Assembly: GCA_018824405.1 (NCBI GenBank)
Contig: JAHJGO010000016.1
Location: 248,001-312,000 of the forward strand
DNA length: 64,000 nt
Reading direction: 5' to 3'
From: Gammaproteobacteria bacterium
GTDB taxonomy: Bacteria > Pseudomonadota > Gammaproteobacteria > Burkholderiales > Sulfuricellaceae
The position numbers were made by a program, and so were the translations under genes. This document shows positions 36,769 through 44,800 of the stretch, one piece after another; position 1 is the stretch's first letter, and each line of letters begins with the position of its first letter. Below the pieces are notes generated by a model that worked only from the letters and a program-made list of their open reading frames with translations, was not told the origin of the DNA and did not search any database.

Positions 36769-37665
36769 TCATCTCCTTGATGTCGTCAGGATGGAAGTCA
36801 GGGATGGATAGTCGTTGATCGCAATCCCCCGGTAGAACGGTGAGCTACTTTCCAGGCGTGCGTCGATCTCAAGCAGGGCCGCGCCGAAATGTACGAAAGA
36901 GGTTCTGGCGTAGCTGATTTTTTCGTTGGCCCCCCGGTTGGTGGTGACGCCAAACCACCACGGTTTTTTCATCGCATCAAGTTGGCCAATCGCTTTTGCG
37001 GCGATGCGCAACCCTTCGCCGGGAGAGCTGCGATAGGCCATCATGATCGCAGCGTCAAGATGGCCGGCGGCGCTTTCCAGCACGGATTTTCCTGCCTCTT
37101 CTGGAGCTGCGATACCGGAAAAGAACGGGACCACAGCTGCTGCCAGGGGGAGTTTGATGATCCGGCTGGCTTGGCGGATATTGCCCAGCACATCGAGATA
37201 ACCCCGGATAGCCTGTTCGCGTGCGCCGGTTTTCCACTCCGGCAGGGCATGGGGCTCGATATCCAGGCACAAACCGTCGAAAAGATGGCTGCGCTGCTGG
37301 AATTCGAGCAGCTCTGCAACTGCCCTGGGGATTTGCCCGCCACGGCGGCTCCAGGCCGGGTCGCCGGAAACGGCATAGAAGGCGATGCCGGATTCGCGGC
37401 AGGCATGGATGACCGCAGTCTGCTTTTTACCGCCTGAAAATAATTGCGCGCGCTCGCCCGGCGGGATCGAGTAAAACACGCTGCGGAAATTGTATTTCCG
37501 CACCAGTGCCATGACTTCATCCGATTCGGACAGAGGGGTGCGCCATACCCACAGGCTTTTGGGGATGGTGGTGAATGTGCCGCTGGCAAGTGCCCGTCCG
37601 GGCTGGCCCGCGAGTGCAAGGCCAAACCCCGCGGCCAGGGTCTTGAGGCATAGTCGGCGCTGCAT
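36769..37665 (-). CDS. Exported TIM-barrel glycoside-hydrolase-like protein
   Basis: 298 aa from MQRRLCLKTLAAGFGLALA. The twin-arginine pattern RRLCLKTL before a moderate hydrophobic stretch suggests Tat export. The mature part has barrel-like strands (SVFYSIPP, IAFYAVSGDPAW, FDGLCLDIEPHALPEW, DAAIMMAYR); the D-x-E in LDIEP is placed like a glycosidase acid. PgaB of the PNAG system carries a comparable hydrolase-like domain, so a role in trimming or binding the polymer is reasonable. Substrate unknown. Confidence 0.65.
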   Translation of the reverse strand: MQRRLCLKTLAAGFGLALAGQPGRALASGTFTTIPKSLWVWRTPLSESDEVMALVRKYNFRSVFYSIPPGERAQLFSGGKKQTAVIHACRESGIAFYAVSGDPAWSRRGGQIPRAVAELLEFQQRSHLFDGLCLDIEPHALPEWKTGAREQAIRGYLDVLGNIRQASRIIKLPLAAAVVPFFSGIAAPEEAGKSVLESAAGHLDAAIMMAYRSSPGEGLRIAAKAIGQLDAMKKPWWFGVTTNRGANEKISYARTSFVHFGAALLEIDARLESSSPFYRGIAINDYPSLTSILTTSRR

Positions 37666-37677
37666 GATCATGGCTAT

Positions 37678-38895
37678 TTAAGCCCTGGCAGGCTGCAGAC
37701 AAACGATTCCGGCAGGCTCGTCAGCGACGGGTTGCTGCCAGCCGTGCTTCCAGTCAACTTTGGGCAGAATGGAGGCTTCGTTGACCTTGGCCGCTCCATC
37801 CATAGCCTTGGTTAACATGTGCCCGATAACGCCGTTGCTCAGCAGGTGCGGCTCTAGCCCCAGTCCAGGCAAGCCGGAATGTTTCGCGTGGTAATAGTGG
37901 TCCTCCTGTTCCACGCGCGGGTTGCGCAGGTGCTGGATTTCCACTTTCAGGCCCTGTTCGGATGCGCTTTCCCGGACCCGTTCAGCCAGCTCCATGATGG
38001 AGAATTGTTCCGTGAACTGGTTGAAGACCCGGAATTCGCCCCGGCCTGCCGGGTTTTCCACGGCCAGTTCGATGCAGCGCAGGGTGTCGCGGATGTTGAG
38101 GTAACCCCTGATCTGCCTGCCGCTGCCATACACGGTGAGCGGCATGCCGATGGCGGCCTGTACCACGAAACGGTTCAGCACCGTGCCGAAGATGTCGTCG
38201 TAGTGGAAACTGGTGCACAGCTCCGGATCGTTGCCGATTTCATCGGTGTCGATGCCGTAGACCACGCCCTGGTTCAGGTCGGTGACGCGGAAATCCCACA
38301 TCCGGCTGGCGAATTCCAGGTTGTGTGAATCGTGGACCTTGGACAGATGGTAGAGGGAGTGGGGCTTCTTGGGATACAGCACCCGGTCCTTGCGGCCGTT
38401 GTGCGTGACTTCCAGCCAGCCTTCTTCGATGTCGATATTGGGCGTGCCATATTCCCCCATGGTTCCCAGCTTCACCAGATGGGCCTGCGGGCAGTGCTCG
38501 CGCATGGCGAACATGACATTGAGCGTGCCGATCACATTGTTGCACTGCGTATACACGGCATTTTCCTGATTCAACATGGAGTAGGGGGCCGAGGGCTGTT
38601 CGCCGTAGTGGATGATGGCCTCGGGGCGGAAATCACGGCAGATATCCTGCATGAGCTGCCCGTCATCGGCGATGTTCCCGATCACCGTGTCGATGTGCTG
38701 GAATTTTTTCTGGCGCCAGCGCCGGGCGCGCTCTTTGAGCGTCGGGACCGGTTCGAGCGGCGTAGCGCCGACCTCTTCTTCCCAGCCGCGCTTGGCCATG
38801 TTGTCCACCACCATGACCTCGTGGCCGCGTGCGGAAAAATGCATGGCCGTAGGCCAGCCCAGATAACCATCACCACCCAGAATGCAAATTCTCAT
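37678..38895 (-). CDS. SqdB-like UDP-sulfoquinovose synthase / NAD-dependent nucleotide-sugar epimerase
   Basis: 405 aa extended SDR. The Rossmann motif is GGDGYLGWPTAMHF; HYGEQPSAPYSM, KLGTMGEYGTPNIDIEEG and the YxxxK motif SLYHLSKVHDSHN are those of SqdB/SQD1, which makes UDP-sulfoquinovose from UDP-glucose and sulfite. No sqdX glycosyltransferase for sulfolipid is next to it. As first gene of a polysaccharide operon it may instead supply a sulfonated sugar to the polymer. A related epimerase activity cannot be excluded. Confidence 0.85.
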   Translation of the reverse strand: MRICILGGDGYLGWPTAMHFSARGHEVMVVDNMAKRGWEEEVGATPLEPVPTLKERARRWRQKKFQHIDTVIGNIADDGQLMQDICRDFRPEAIIHYGEQPSAPYSMLNQENAVYTQCNNVIGTLNVMFAMREHCPQAHLVKLGTMGEYGTPNIDIEEGWLEVTHNGRKDRVLYPKKPHSLYHLSKVHDSHNLEFASRMWDFRVTDLNQGVVYGIDTDEIGNDPELCTSFHYDDIFGTVLNRFVVQAAIGMPLTVYGSGRQIRGYLNIRDTLRCIELAVENPAGRGEFRVFNQFTEQFSIMELAERVRESASEQGLKVEIQHLRNPRVEQEDHYYHAKHSGLPGLGLEPHLLSNGVIGHMLTKAMDGAAKVNEASILPKVDWKHGWQQPVADEPAGIVCLQPARA

Positions 38896-39202
38896 GATCC
38901 TTCTCCCTGTGTCGGAACGATTAAGCCGCTAGACGCTTTAAGTTATAGCCCAGGGAGACAGGTCAGCAGAATGGGGTGAATACCCTATTCAGTAGTAGGC
39001 TGCATTACTGAATGCACGGTAGAAGCCAGCTGCAGCGAGCATGTTTTCGTGGCATGGGCCGGGCGATGAATATGCTGTGCAAAGCGTGTTTGATAGGGAA
39101 TATACCGGTCGAACTTACAGCATCCAGTGTATTGCCGGAAATCGGGTGATTGCCTAACTTTGAAAGCACAGCAGATGGCTGGGTTTTTACAACAGGTGAA
39201 TC
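38896..39202. other. Divergent promoter region of the polysaccharide operon
   Basis: 307 nt between sqdB-like (minus) and the transglycosylase (plus). No gene is supported. The promoter of the six-gene operon must be here, but I see no unambiguous boxes or operator. Confidence 0.45.
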
Positions 39203-39820
39203 ATGAAACTGCCGGGATATATCTTCGCTTCTTTGTGTTTGCTAGGATTCGGCCTGAGTCCGGCTGCACGGGCGAATATCTATGCCTATACCGCAGCAGA
39301 CGGCAGCGTGAGCCTGAGCAATGTGCCGGCTGATCAGCGCTACAAAACCCTTGTTTCCGAACACGGCGGAGTGCCTGACTTCAAGCCTGTGGCGAAGCCG
39401 CTCCGCTCGTCCACCCGTGCCGGTAAAATGCAGTATGACCAGATCGTCGAGGAAGTCGCCAGTGCCCATGGGCTTGATGGCGCGCTGCTGCATGCTGTCA
39501 TCTCGGTGGAGTCGCACTACAATCCACGAGCTGTTTCCAGCAAGGGCGCTGCCGGTCTGATGCAGCTCATGCCGGCGACGGCTAAGCGTTACGGTGTTTC
39601 GGATGCGTTCGACCCGGCCCAGAATCTGCTGGGCGGCGCGAAATACCTGCGCGACCTGCTGACCCTGTTCAACAGCGACGTAAGCCTGGCGCTGGCCGCT
39701 TACAATGCCGGCGAAAATGCCGTGATCAGGAATGGCAACCGCATTCCACCGTATCGCGAGACCCGGGAATATGTTCCGCGCGTGCTGGACTATTACCACC
39801 AGTATCAGGACCGGCTCTGA
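39203..39820 (+). CDS. Lytic transglycosylase (SLT family) with N-terminal DUF4124-like segment
   Basis: 205 aa with a signal peptide (cleavage near ARA-NI). Residues 27-55 (IYAYTAADGSVSLSNVPADQ) are the DUF4124-like segment. The SLT domain has the catalytic Glu in HAVISVESHYNPRAVSSKGA, then AAGLMQLMPATAKRYGV and ALAAYNAGENAV. It cleaves peptidoglycan glycan strands to 1,6-anhydro ends in the periplasm. The gene diverges from the polysaccharide operon. Confidence 0.92.
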   Translation: MKLPGYIFASLCLLGFGLSPAARANIYAYTAADGSVSLSNVPADQRYKTLVSEHGGVPDFKPVAKPLRSSTRAGKMQYDQIVEEVASAHGLDGALLHAVISVESHYNPRAVSSKGAAGLMQLMPATAKRYGVSDAFDPAQNLLGGAKYLRDLLTLFNSDVSLALAAYNAGENAVIRNGNRIPPYRETREYVPRVLDYYHQYQDRL

Positions 39821-39831
39821 TCGGGCGCGCC

Positions 39832-40221
39832 ATGCTGATGAAAAAATTCAATGCACTGATCGTCGATGACAATGAAGTCTTTCGTCAGTCATTGCAGCGT
39901 ATTCTGGCGCGGCATTTTCCTTTCATGCTGGTCAGTCAGGCCGGTGACGGGGACGATGCCCTGAATAGCGTGGCCAAACGAATTCCCGATCTGATTTTCA
40001 TGGATATACGGATGCCGGGAAAAAGTGGCCTCGACATCATCCGCATCATCAAAAATGTGGACACCCATCCCATGATCTGCGTCATCACCAGTTTCGACCT
40101 GCCCGAGTACCGCGATGCCGCATTCCATAGCGGGGCAGATCACTTCATCATCAAGGATGAATCGACCGAGACCGCAATCGTCTCCATCGTGGCCGATATG
40201 CTGTCCGGGCTTTCAGCCTGA
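39832..40221 (+). CDS. Single-domain response regulator (receiver only)
   Basis: 129 aa, 11 nt behind the transglycosylase gene. It is a CheY-type receiver: DDN near residue 11, phospho-acceptor Asp in FMDIRMPGKSG, Thr-like switch in ITSFD and the KDE lysine. It resembles the receiver of LuxR/NarL regulators but ends before any HTH domain. It may act by protein contact. No kinase gene is adjacent. Confidence 0.85.
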   Translation: MLMKKFNALIVDDNEVFRQSLQRILARHFPFMLVSQAGDGDDALNSVAKRIPDLIFMDIRMPGKSGLDIIRIIKNVDTHPMICVITSFDLPEYRDAAFHSGADHFIIKDESTETAIVSIVADMLSGLSA

Positions 40222-40306
40222 TTGTTGCCCATCGTGGATATCAGAGGCGATGCAAAGAAGACGTGGTTCATCACAGGCGATTGGAGCGACCCCTCGATCG
40301 TTTAAG

Positions 40307-40630
40307 TTAAGGGGCACGCCGCTTTTGGCGCGACCCGCTTGAACGAGGGGTTGGACTGTGTGACGGCTCAACAAGACGTCCGGTGACAAATTTGTGAAGT
40401 ACGCTAGCCATGAGTGTTTGATAAGGAATGGCTTCCTCCGCAGCCTTGGCCTGAATGTCTTCAAGATCACGAGAGGAAATGCGAATATTGACGCGCTTGT
40501 CTTTGACGAGCGATGCCGATGCTATTGAGGAAAAACGTGCAATTTCAGCCTTGAGATTGGGCACGGACTGCCATTCACCTCTTTCAAAGGAGGCCAGAAT
40601 TTCCTCTTCAAGTTTATTTTCTTTATCCAT
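40307..40630 (-). CDS. BrnA/CopG-type antitoxin
   Basis: 107 aa. VNIRISSRDLEDIQAKAAEE followed by IPYQTLMASVLHKFVTGRL is a ribbon-helix-helix of the CopG/BrnA kind. The Lys/Arg-rich tail (SRQKRRAP) is expected to be disordered. It starts 1 nt after the toxin stop, in the toxin-first order seen for BrnTA. It should neutralise the toxin and repress the operon. Confidence 0.8.
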   Translation of the reverse strand: MDKENKLEEEILASFERGEWQSVPNLKAEIARFSSIASASLVKDKRVNIRISSRDLEDIQAKAAEEAIPYQTLMASVLHKFVTGRLVEPSHSPTPRSSGSRQKRRAP

Positions 40631-40631
40631 T

Positions 40632-40910
40632 TCAACTGCCCTCAGTCAAATAGTTGCGGGTAGCTTTCCTGCTCGGAATGATCGTTTTCAGGAAGACTTC
40701 ACTTTCTGTCTCCACAAACGGCACCAAATAGGCATAGCCTCGAATCCGAACCACCAGCATGCGTTGGTTCGGGTACTGGCCTGCATTTGGGTGGTCTTGA
40801 ACATCAAGAATGCCACCATGCGACATGGCCGAAAGTACCTCCTCAAAGGAAACGCCCCGTTCTGCCTTGAGGCGGATATTCTTTTCGGTATTCCAATTCA
40901 CAGGCTTCAT
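40632..40910 (-). CDS. BrnT-like toxin (DUF497 family)
   Basis: 92 aa. WNTEKNIRLKAERGVSFEEVL at the N-terminus and SRKATRNY at the C-terminus are the family hallmarks (the usual WDxxKxxxNxxKHGVSFEEA and SARKAT). BrnT toxins are RelE-fold ribonucleases. The first gene of the toxin-antitoxin operon, 40 nt from the attC-like site. Confidence 0.8.
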   Translation of the reverse strand: MKPVNWNTEKNIRLKAERGVSFEEVLSAMSHGGILDVQDHPNAGQYPNQRMLVVRIRGYAYLVPFVETESEVFLKTIIPSRKATRNYLTEGS

Positions 40911-40950
40911 GCTTATCCATGATACGCCTGTGTGCTTTATGGCATCAAGT

Positions 40951-41014
40951 GCCTAACGAATTCACCGGCCTTCGCGGCTTTTCGCGCAGGTCCGGTTGAT
41001 ATGTAGGGTTAGCC
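40951..41014 (-). repeat. attC-like recombination site (integron cassette end)
   Basis: Read on the minus strand it starts GGCTAAC and ends GTTAGGC, with inner arms ATCAACCGG and CCGGTGAATT that pair around a bulge and a central GC-rich palindromic part. The stop codon of the GNAT gene lies inside the first core, as in integron cassettes. There is only one copy and no integrase gene, so this is a proposal. Confidence 0.4.
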
Positions 41015-41497
41015 GTCGATTTCTTTGGCATAAACATCGTATTTGACTCCGTGAATCATTGGTGCGGCGGACTTCCACTTGAAGTCCATGCGTTGGTACA
41101 TCGGTAGAGCTATGTGCATAAGCTCGCTTGTGTGAAGAGCAAAGACAGACGCGCCATCACGCTTGGCACGGCGCAGACACTCCTGCGCCAACGCGCGACC
41201 GATACCACGGCCACGAAAATCGGGGGCAACAACAAGCATTCGCATGATCGGCCACTCTGGCCGAAAGAATTCTGGTTTTGGCACACCGGGGCCAACATAT
41301 GCGACAGCACCAATGATCTGACCTTCCTCCGCAGCAACAATGACTTCTCCAACATCGACAAGCGCAAACAAATTTCCAATCTTTTCCTGAAACGCCGGCC
41401 AATCGTGGTATGAGTCTTTGAACTGCTCAAAGGCCAGCAGAGCCAGAGCATTGACTTGCGCTGAATCGTTCGGCAGATACTCGCGGACTACGGGCAT
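41009..41497 (-). CDS. GNAT-family N-acetyltransferase
   Basis: 162 aa. The acetyl-CoA motif A is VAPDFRGRGIGRALAQECLRR (part), preceded by MRMLV and followed by ALHTSELMHIALPMYQRMDF, the usual C-terminal half of the fold. The substrate could be an antibiotic, a polyamine or a protein N-terminus. The stop codon is embedded in the attC-like site, so the gene may be a cassette. Confidence 0.85.
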   Translation of the reverse strand: MPVVREYLPNDSAQVNALALLAFEQFKDSYHDWPAFQEKIGNLFALVDVGEVIVAAEEGQIIGAVAYVGPGVPKPEFFRPEWPIMRMLVVAPDFRGRGIGRALAQECLRRAKRDGASVFALHTSELMHIALPMYQRMDFKWKSAAPMIHGVKYDVYAKEIDG

Positions 41498-41897
41498 GGA
41501 TGCTTTCGACGGCTAAGGAATGAAAGGGACTTCCCCGTCCCGAGGGTGCGGCGAAGTAGCCGCAAACGGCACGGAAAGTGCCAAGATGGAAAGAGTCATT
41601 TTCATCGAAATCGCCAGGATGGGGATGTCATAAGCATTATCCCCATAGGGATTGATCTCGCCAAGTATATTGTTGCAGTTCACTGTACGCCACCCCCATT
41701 CCCCTAGTACCTGCCTACAGTCATTCACCCACTGCCAAGTGAAGCTTCAGCGGTAGCGAAATGCAGTCTTTGCCTCGGTGTCAATTTGTCGCACTTCATG
41801 AACAATCTGTCACATGGATTACAGCGACGCAGATGGAAATCCCATCCGCCTAATCCGGGGCAGGCAATTTTGCTTCATGTTGAGAGAGGGAGGCGTT
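41498..41897. other. Region upstream of the giant exported protein
   Basis: About 400 nt. A 71-codon minus-strand frame (41513-41728) exists but has no recognisable protein features and only a poor RBS, so it is not annotated. The promoter of the 41898-56999 gene series should lie near 41700-41880. Confidence 0.4.
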
Positions 41898-44800
41898 ATG
41901 AGAACCGATGCCATGAAAAATGTTAAGGGGGTGCTGCAGAATTTGCGGCGGCTGGTTTTTGCATCGTTGCTGCTGTGCGTGTTGAGCCCGCAGTATGCGG
42001 CGGCGCTGAGCATCAATGTCACCGGTTCGGATGGTGCTGCCGTTACGGGCTACCGCTGGCTGGTGGAGGAAGATGCCACCAGGGATTCGAAGCCGGGCGT
42101 GCCGGCTGACGGCAGCAATCTGGCCTTGAGCTTCCATGCCAGCTACATGCCGGTGGTTGCCGCGGGCAACAGCACCGATCCGGCCAAGTCACCCGCGGCG
42201 CTTGCGCTCGACCCGCTGAAGCGCTACTACGTCTCGGTTCTGCCTGACGGCGGGTACCAGATGGGCGGCGCCGCAATTGCGGCGGGACAGTCGGCGGTAA
42301 ACATCGTGGTGAACAAGACACCGATCCCGACTGCGCAGATTTCCATCTTCGTATTCAATGACAACCAGCCCATCAACGGCGCACCGGATCTTCCTCAGGA
42401 AACCGGGCTATCCGGCTTCTCCATTACCCTGAAAGAAGCGGGAGGCACCTATGGCGCTTCCGGTGGCCAGGTGATCCAGGATGCGTTTGGTAATCCCATC
42501 GGCACCGAGTATCAGAAGAATCCGGACGGTTCCCCCGTGATGATTGGCGATGCGCCGGTCATTACCACCAAGGGCACAGGGTTCATCAAATCCGGTGCAG
42601 ATGGCACAGCGCTGATCAAGTATCTGGTGCCGGCCAAATATACGCTTGAGGTGATCCCGCCGGCTGGTTCGGGCTATATCCAGACGTCCACCATCGAGGG
42701 CACCAAGGGTATCGATGCCTGGGTGAAAGCCAACGAACCCAGCTTTTTCCAGGAATTCGGCCCGCCCGGACATCATCTGTTCATCGGCTTCGTCAAAACA
42801 GCCCTCAAGGACGCCACGGTGCTGAACGGCGCCAGCACGATCAGCGGCAAGGTGGTCAACATGCACAGCGCCAGACCGCCGGATTTTGCCTTTTATAACG
42901 GCGATCCCTTCCCGCAGTGCTGGATTGGCCTGAACGAGCTGGCCGTTGCTGGCGGTCGCGCAGTCTTCACCAAGGCCTGCAATGCAGACAGCACCTTCTC
43001 CATTCCCAATGTCAGGTCTGGAACCTACCAGCTGGTCATCTGGGACGAGAATCTGGATGTCGTTATCGCCTCTACCAATGTCACAGTGCCGCCGGGTGGC
43101 GGGGCTGTCGATCTGCAGGAAGTGCCGGTTTTCAACTGGTTCCAGCGGCTTGAAAGCAGGGTGTTTTTCGACGCCAACAATAACGGATTCCGCGATGCCG
43201 GCGAAGCCGGAATTCCGGGTCAGGCCGTCAATCTGCGTTTCCGTGACGGCAGCGTCTACCAGTCCCAGGCCACCGATGCGAATGGCGAGGTCCAGTTCAA
43301 TGAAGTATTCCCCTTCTTCAACTGGCTGGCAGCCGAGGTCGATTTCGCCCGCTTCAAGGCCACCGGTGCGACCATCGTGGTGGATGCGGGTGGACCCATT
43401 CCGCCTGATGGCGGCTGGGCAATGCCATCCTGGAACAAGCTCAACCCGCAGCCGCAGTCCGAGAATGGCGGCCTGCCATACCGTACCGAAACCGGCCCGG
43501 TCCTGGTCCAGGCTTTCCAGGGATTTCTCGGCCAGACCAACGTGATCGAGTGGGGCAAGAACAACTATGCGGCTGGCGAGAACGGCGGTATTTCCGGCAT
43601 TGTTTTCTACGCCACCACCCGTGCCGAGGAAGATCCGCGTTTTGCCGCGGTGGAAAACTGGGAGCCGGGCATTCCGCGCGTGCAGGTGAACCTGTATCGC
43701 GACTGCAACGCCGACGGCATTGCCGACAAGCCTGACTGCACTGCAACCAGCGGCCTGAATACGGTTGCCAGCGTGGTTCTGGCCGATACGGACAACTGGC
43801 CATTCGGGAATTTCCCCGCTGCCGAGGACAACGACCGCAACGCTAACGGCGTATTCGACCAGGGCGATGCTTACGATATCGCCACCACCGATAGCTGGGA
43901 CGACAATCAGCCTTCCGGTTGCCAGGGCACGCCTTTCGTTTCTAATGGCCACACCACGGACTGCTATGACGGCCTGCGCAATTTCAACCAGGTTCGTCCG
44001 GGTGTGTTTGACGGCGGCTATGCCTTCGGCGGCGGTGCCGGCAAGCCGGAACTGCTTCCCGGCAAATATATCGTCGAATCGGTGACGCCTCCCGGCTACC
44101 TGACGGCGAAGGAAGAGGACAAGAACGTCGATTTCGGCGACACCTATCAGCCGGGTACGCTGGCGCTTCCTCCTCTGTGCGTAGGTGACCTGCACACCGT
44201 TCCGAACGAGCTGACGCTGTTCCCCGGCGTGGCTTCCGCTTTTGCCGGCCAGCAGCGTCCTCTGTGCGATCGCAAGAGCGTCGATGTGGTTCAGGGCAAG
44301 AATACGGCTGCGGACTTCTTCATGTTCACCGAAGTGCCTGTGGCCAGCCATATCGTCGGCATGATTCTCAACGATGTGGCCAACGAGTTCGATCCCAATG
44401 CCCCGACTTTCGGCGAGAAGCAGGCGCCATCCTGGGTGCCGGTATCGATCCGCGACTGGAGCGGACGTGAGATTTCCCGCGTCTATTCGGATCAGTGGGG
44501 GACTTTCAATGCGCTGGTACCTTCCTCTTACTCGATGAATATTCCCATGCCATCGGGCGTGTCTCCCAACATGCTCACCACCTGCATGAACGATCCCGGC
44601 CCGATCAATGACGGCAGCGGCAATCTGGTGATCGATCCTTACTTCGACCGTCAGTACAGCCAGTTCTGCTATACCTTCCAGTATCTGCCGGGCAAGACCA
44701 CCTACCTGGATACGCCAGTGCTGCCGGTGGCTGCTTTCGCCGGTCCTGGACAATTCCCGGTGGATTGCGAGTTCAGCGACGGCACCCCGGTGGTGTACAC

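Noticed and set aside
41513-41728. 71-codon minus-strand frame upstream of the giant gene
   Set aside because: Poor RBS and no recognisable features; chance frame or remnant.
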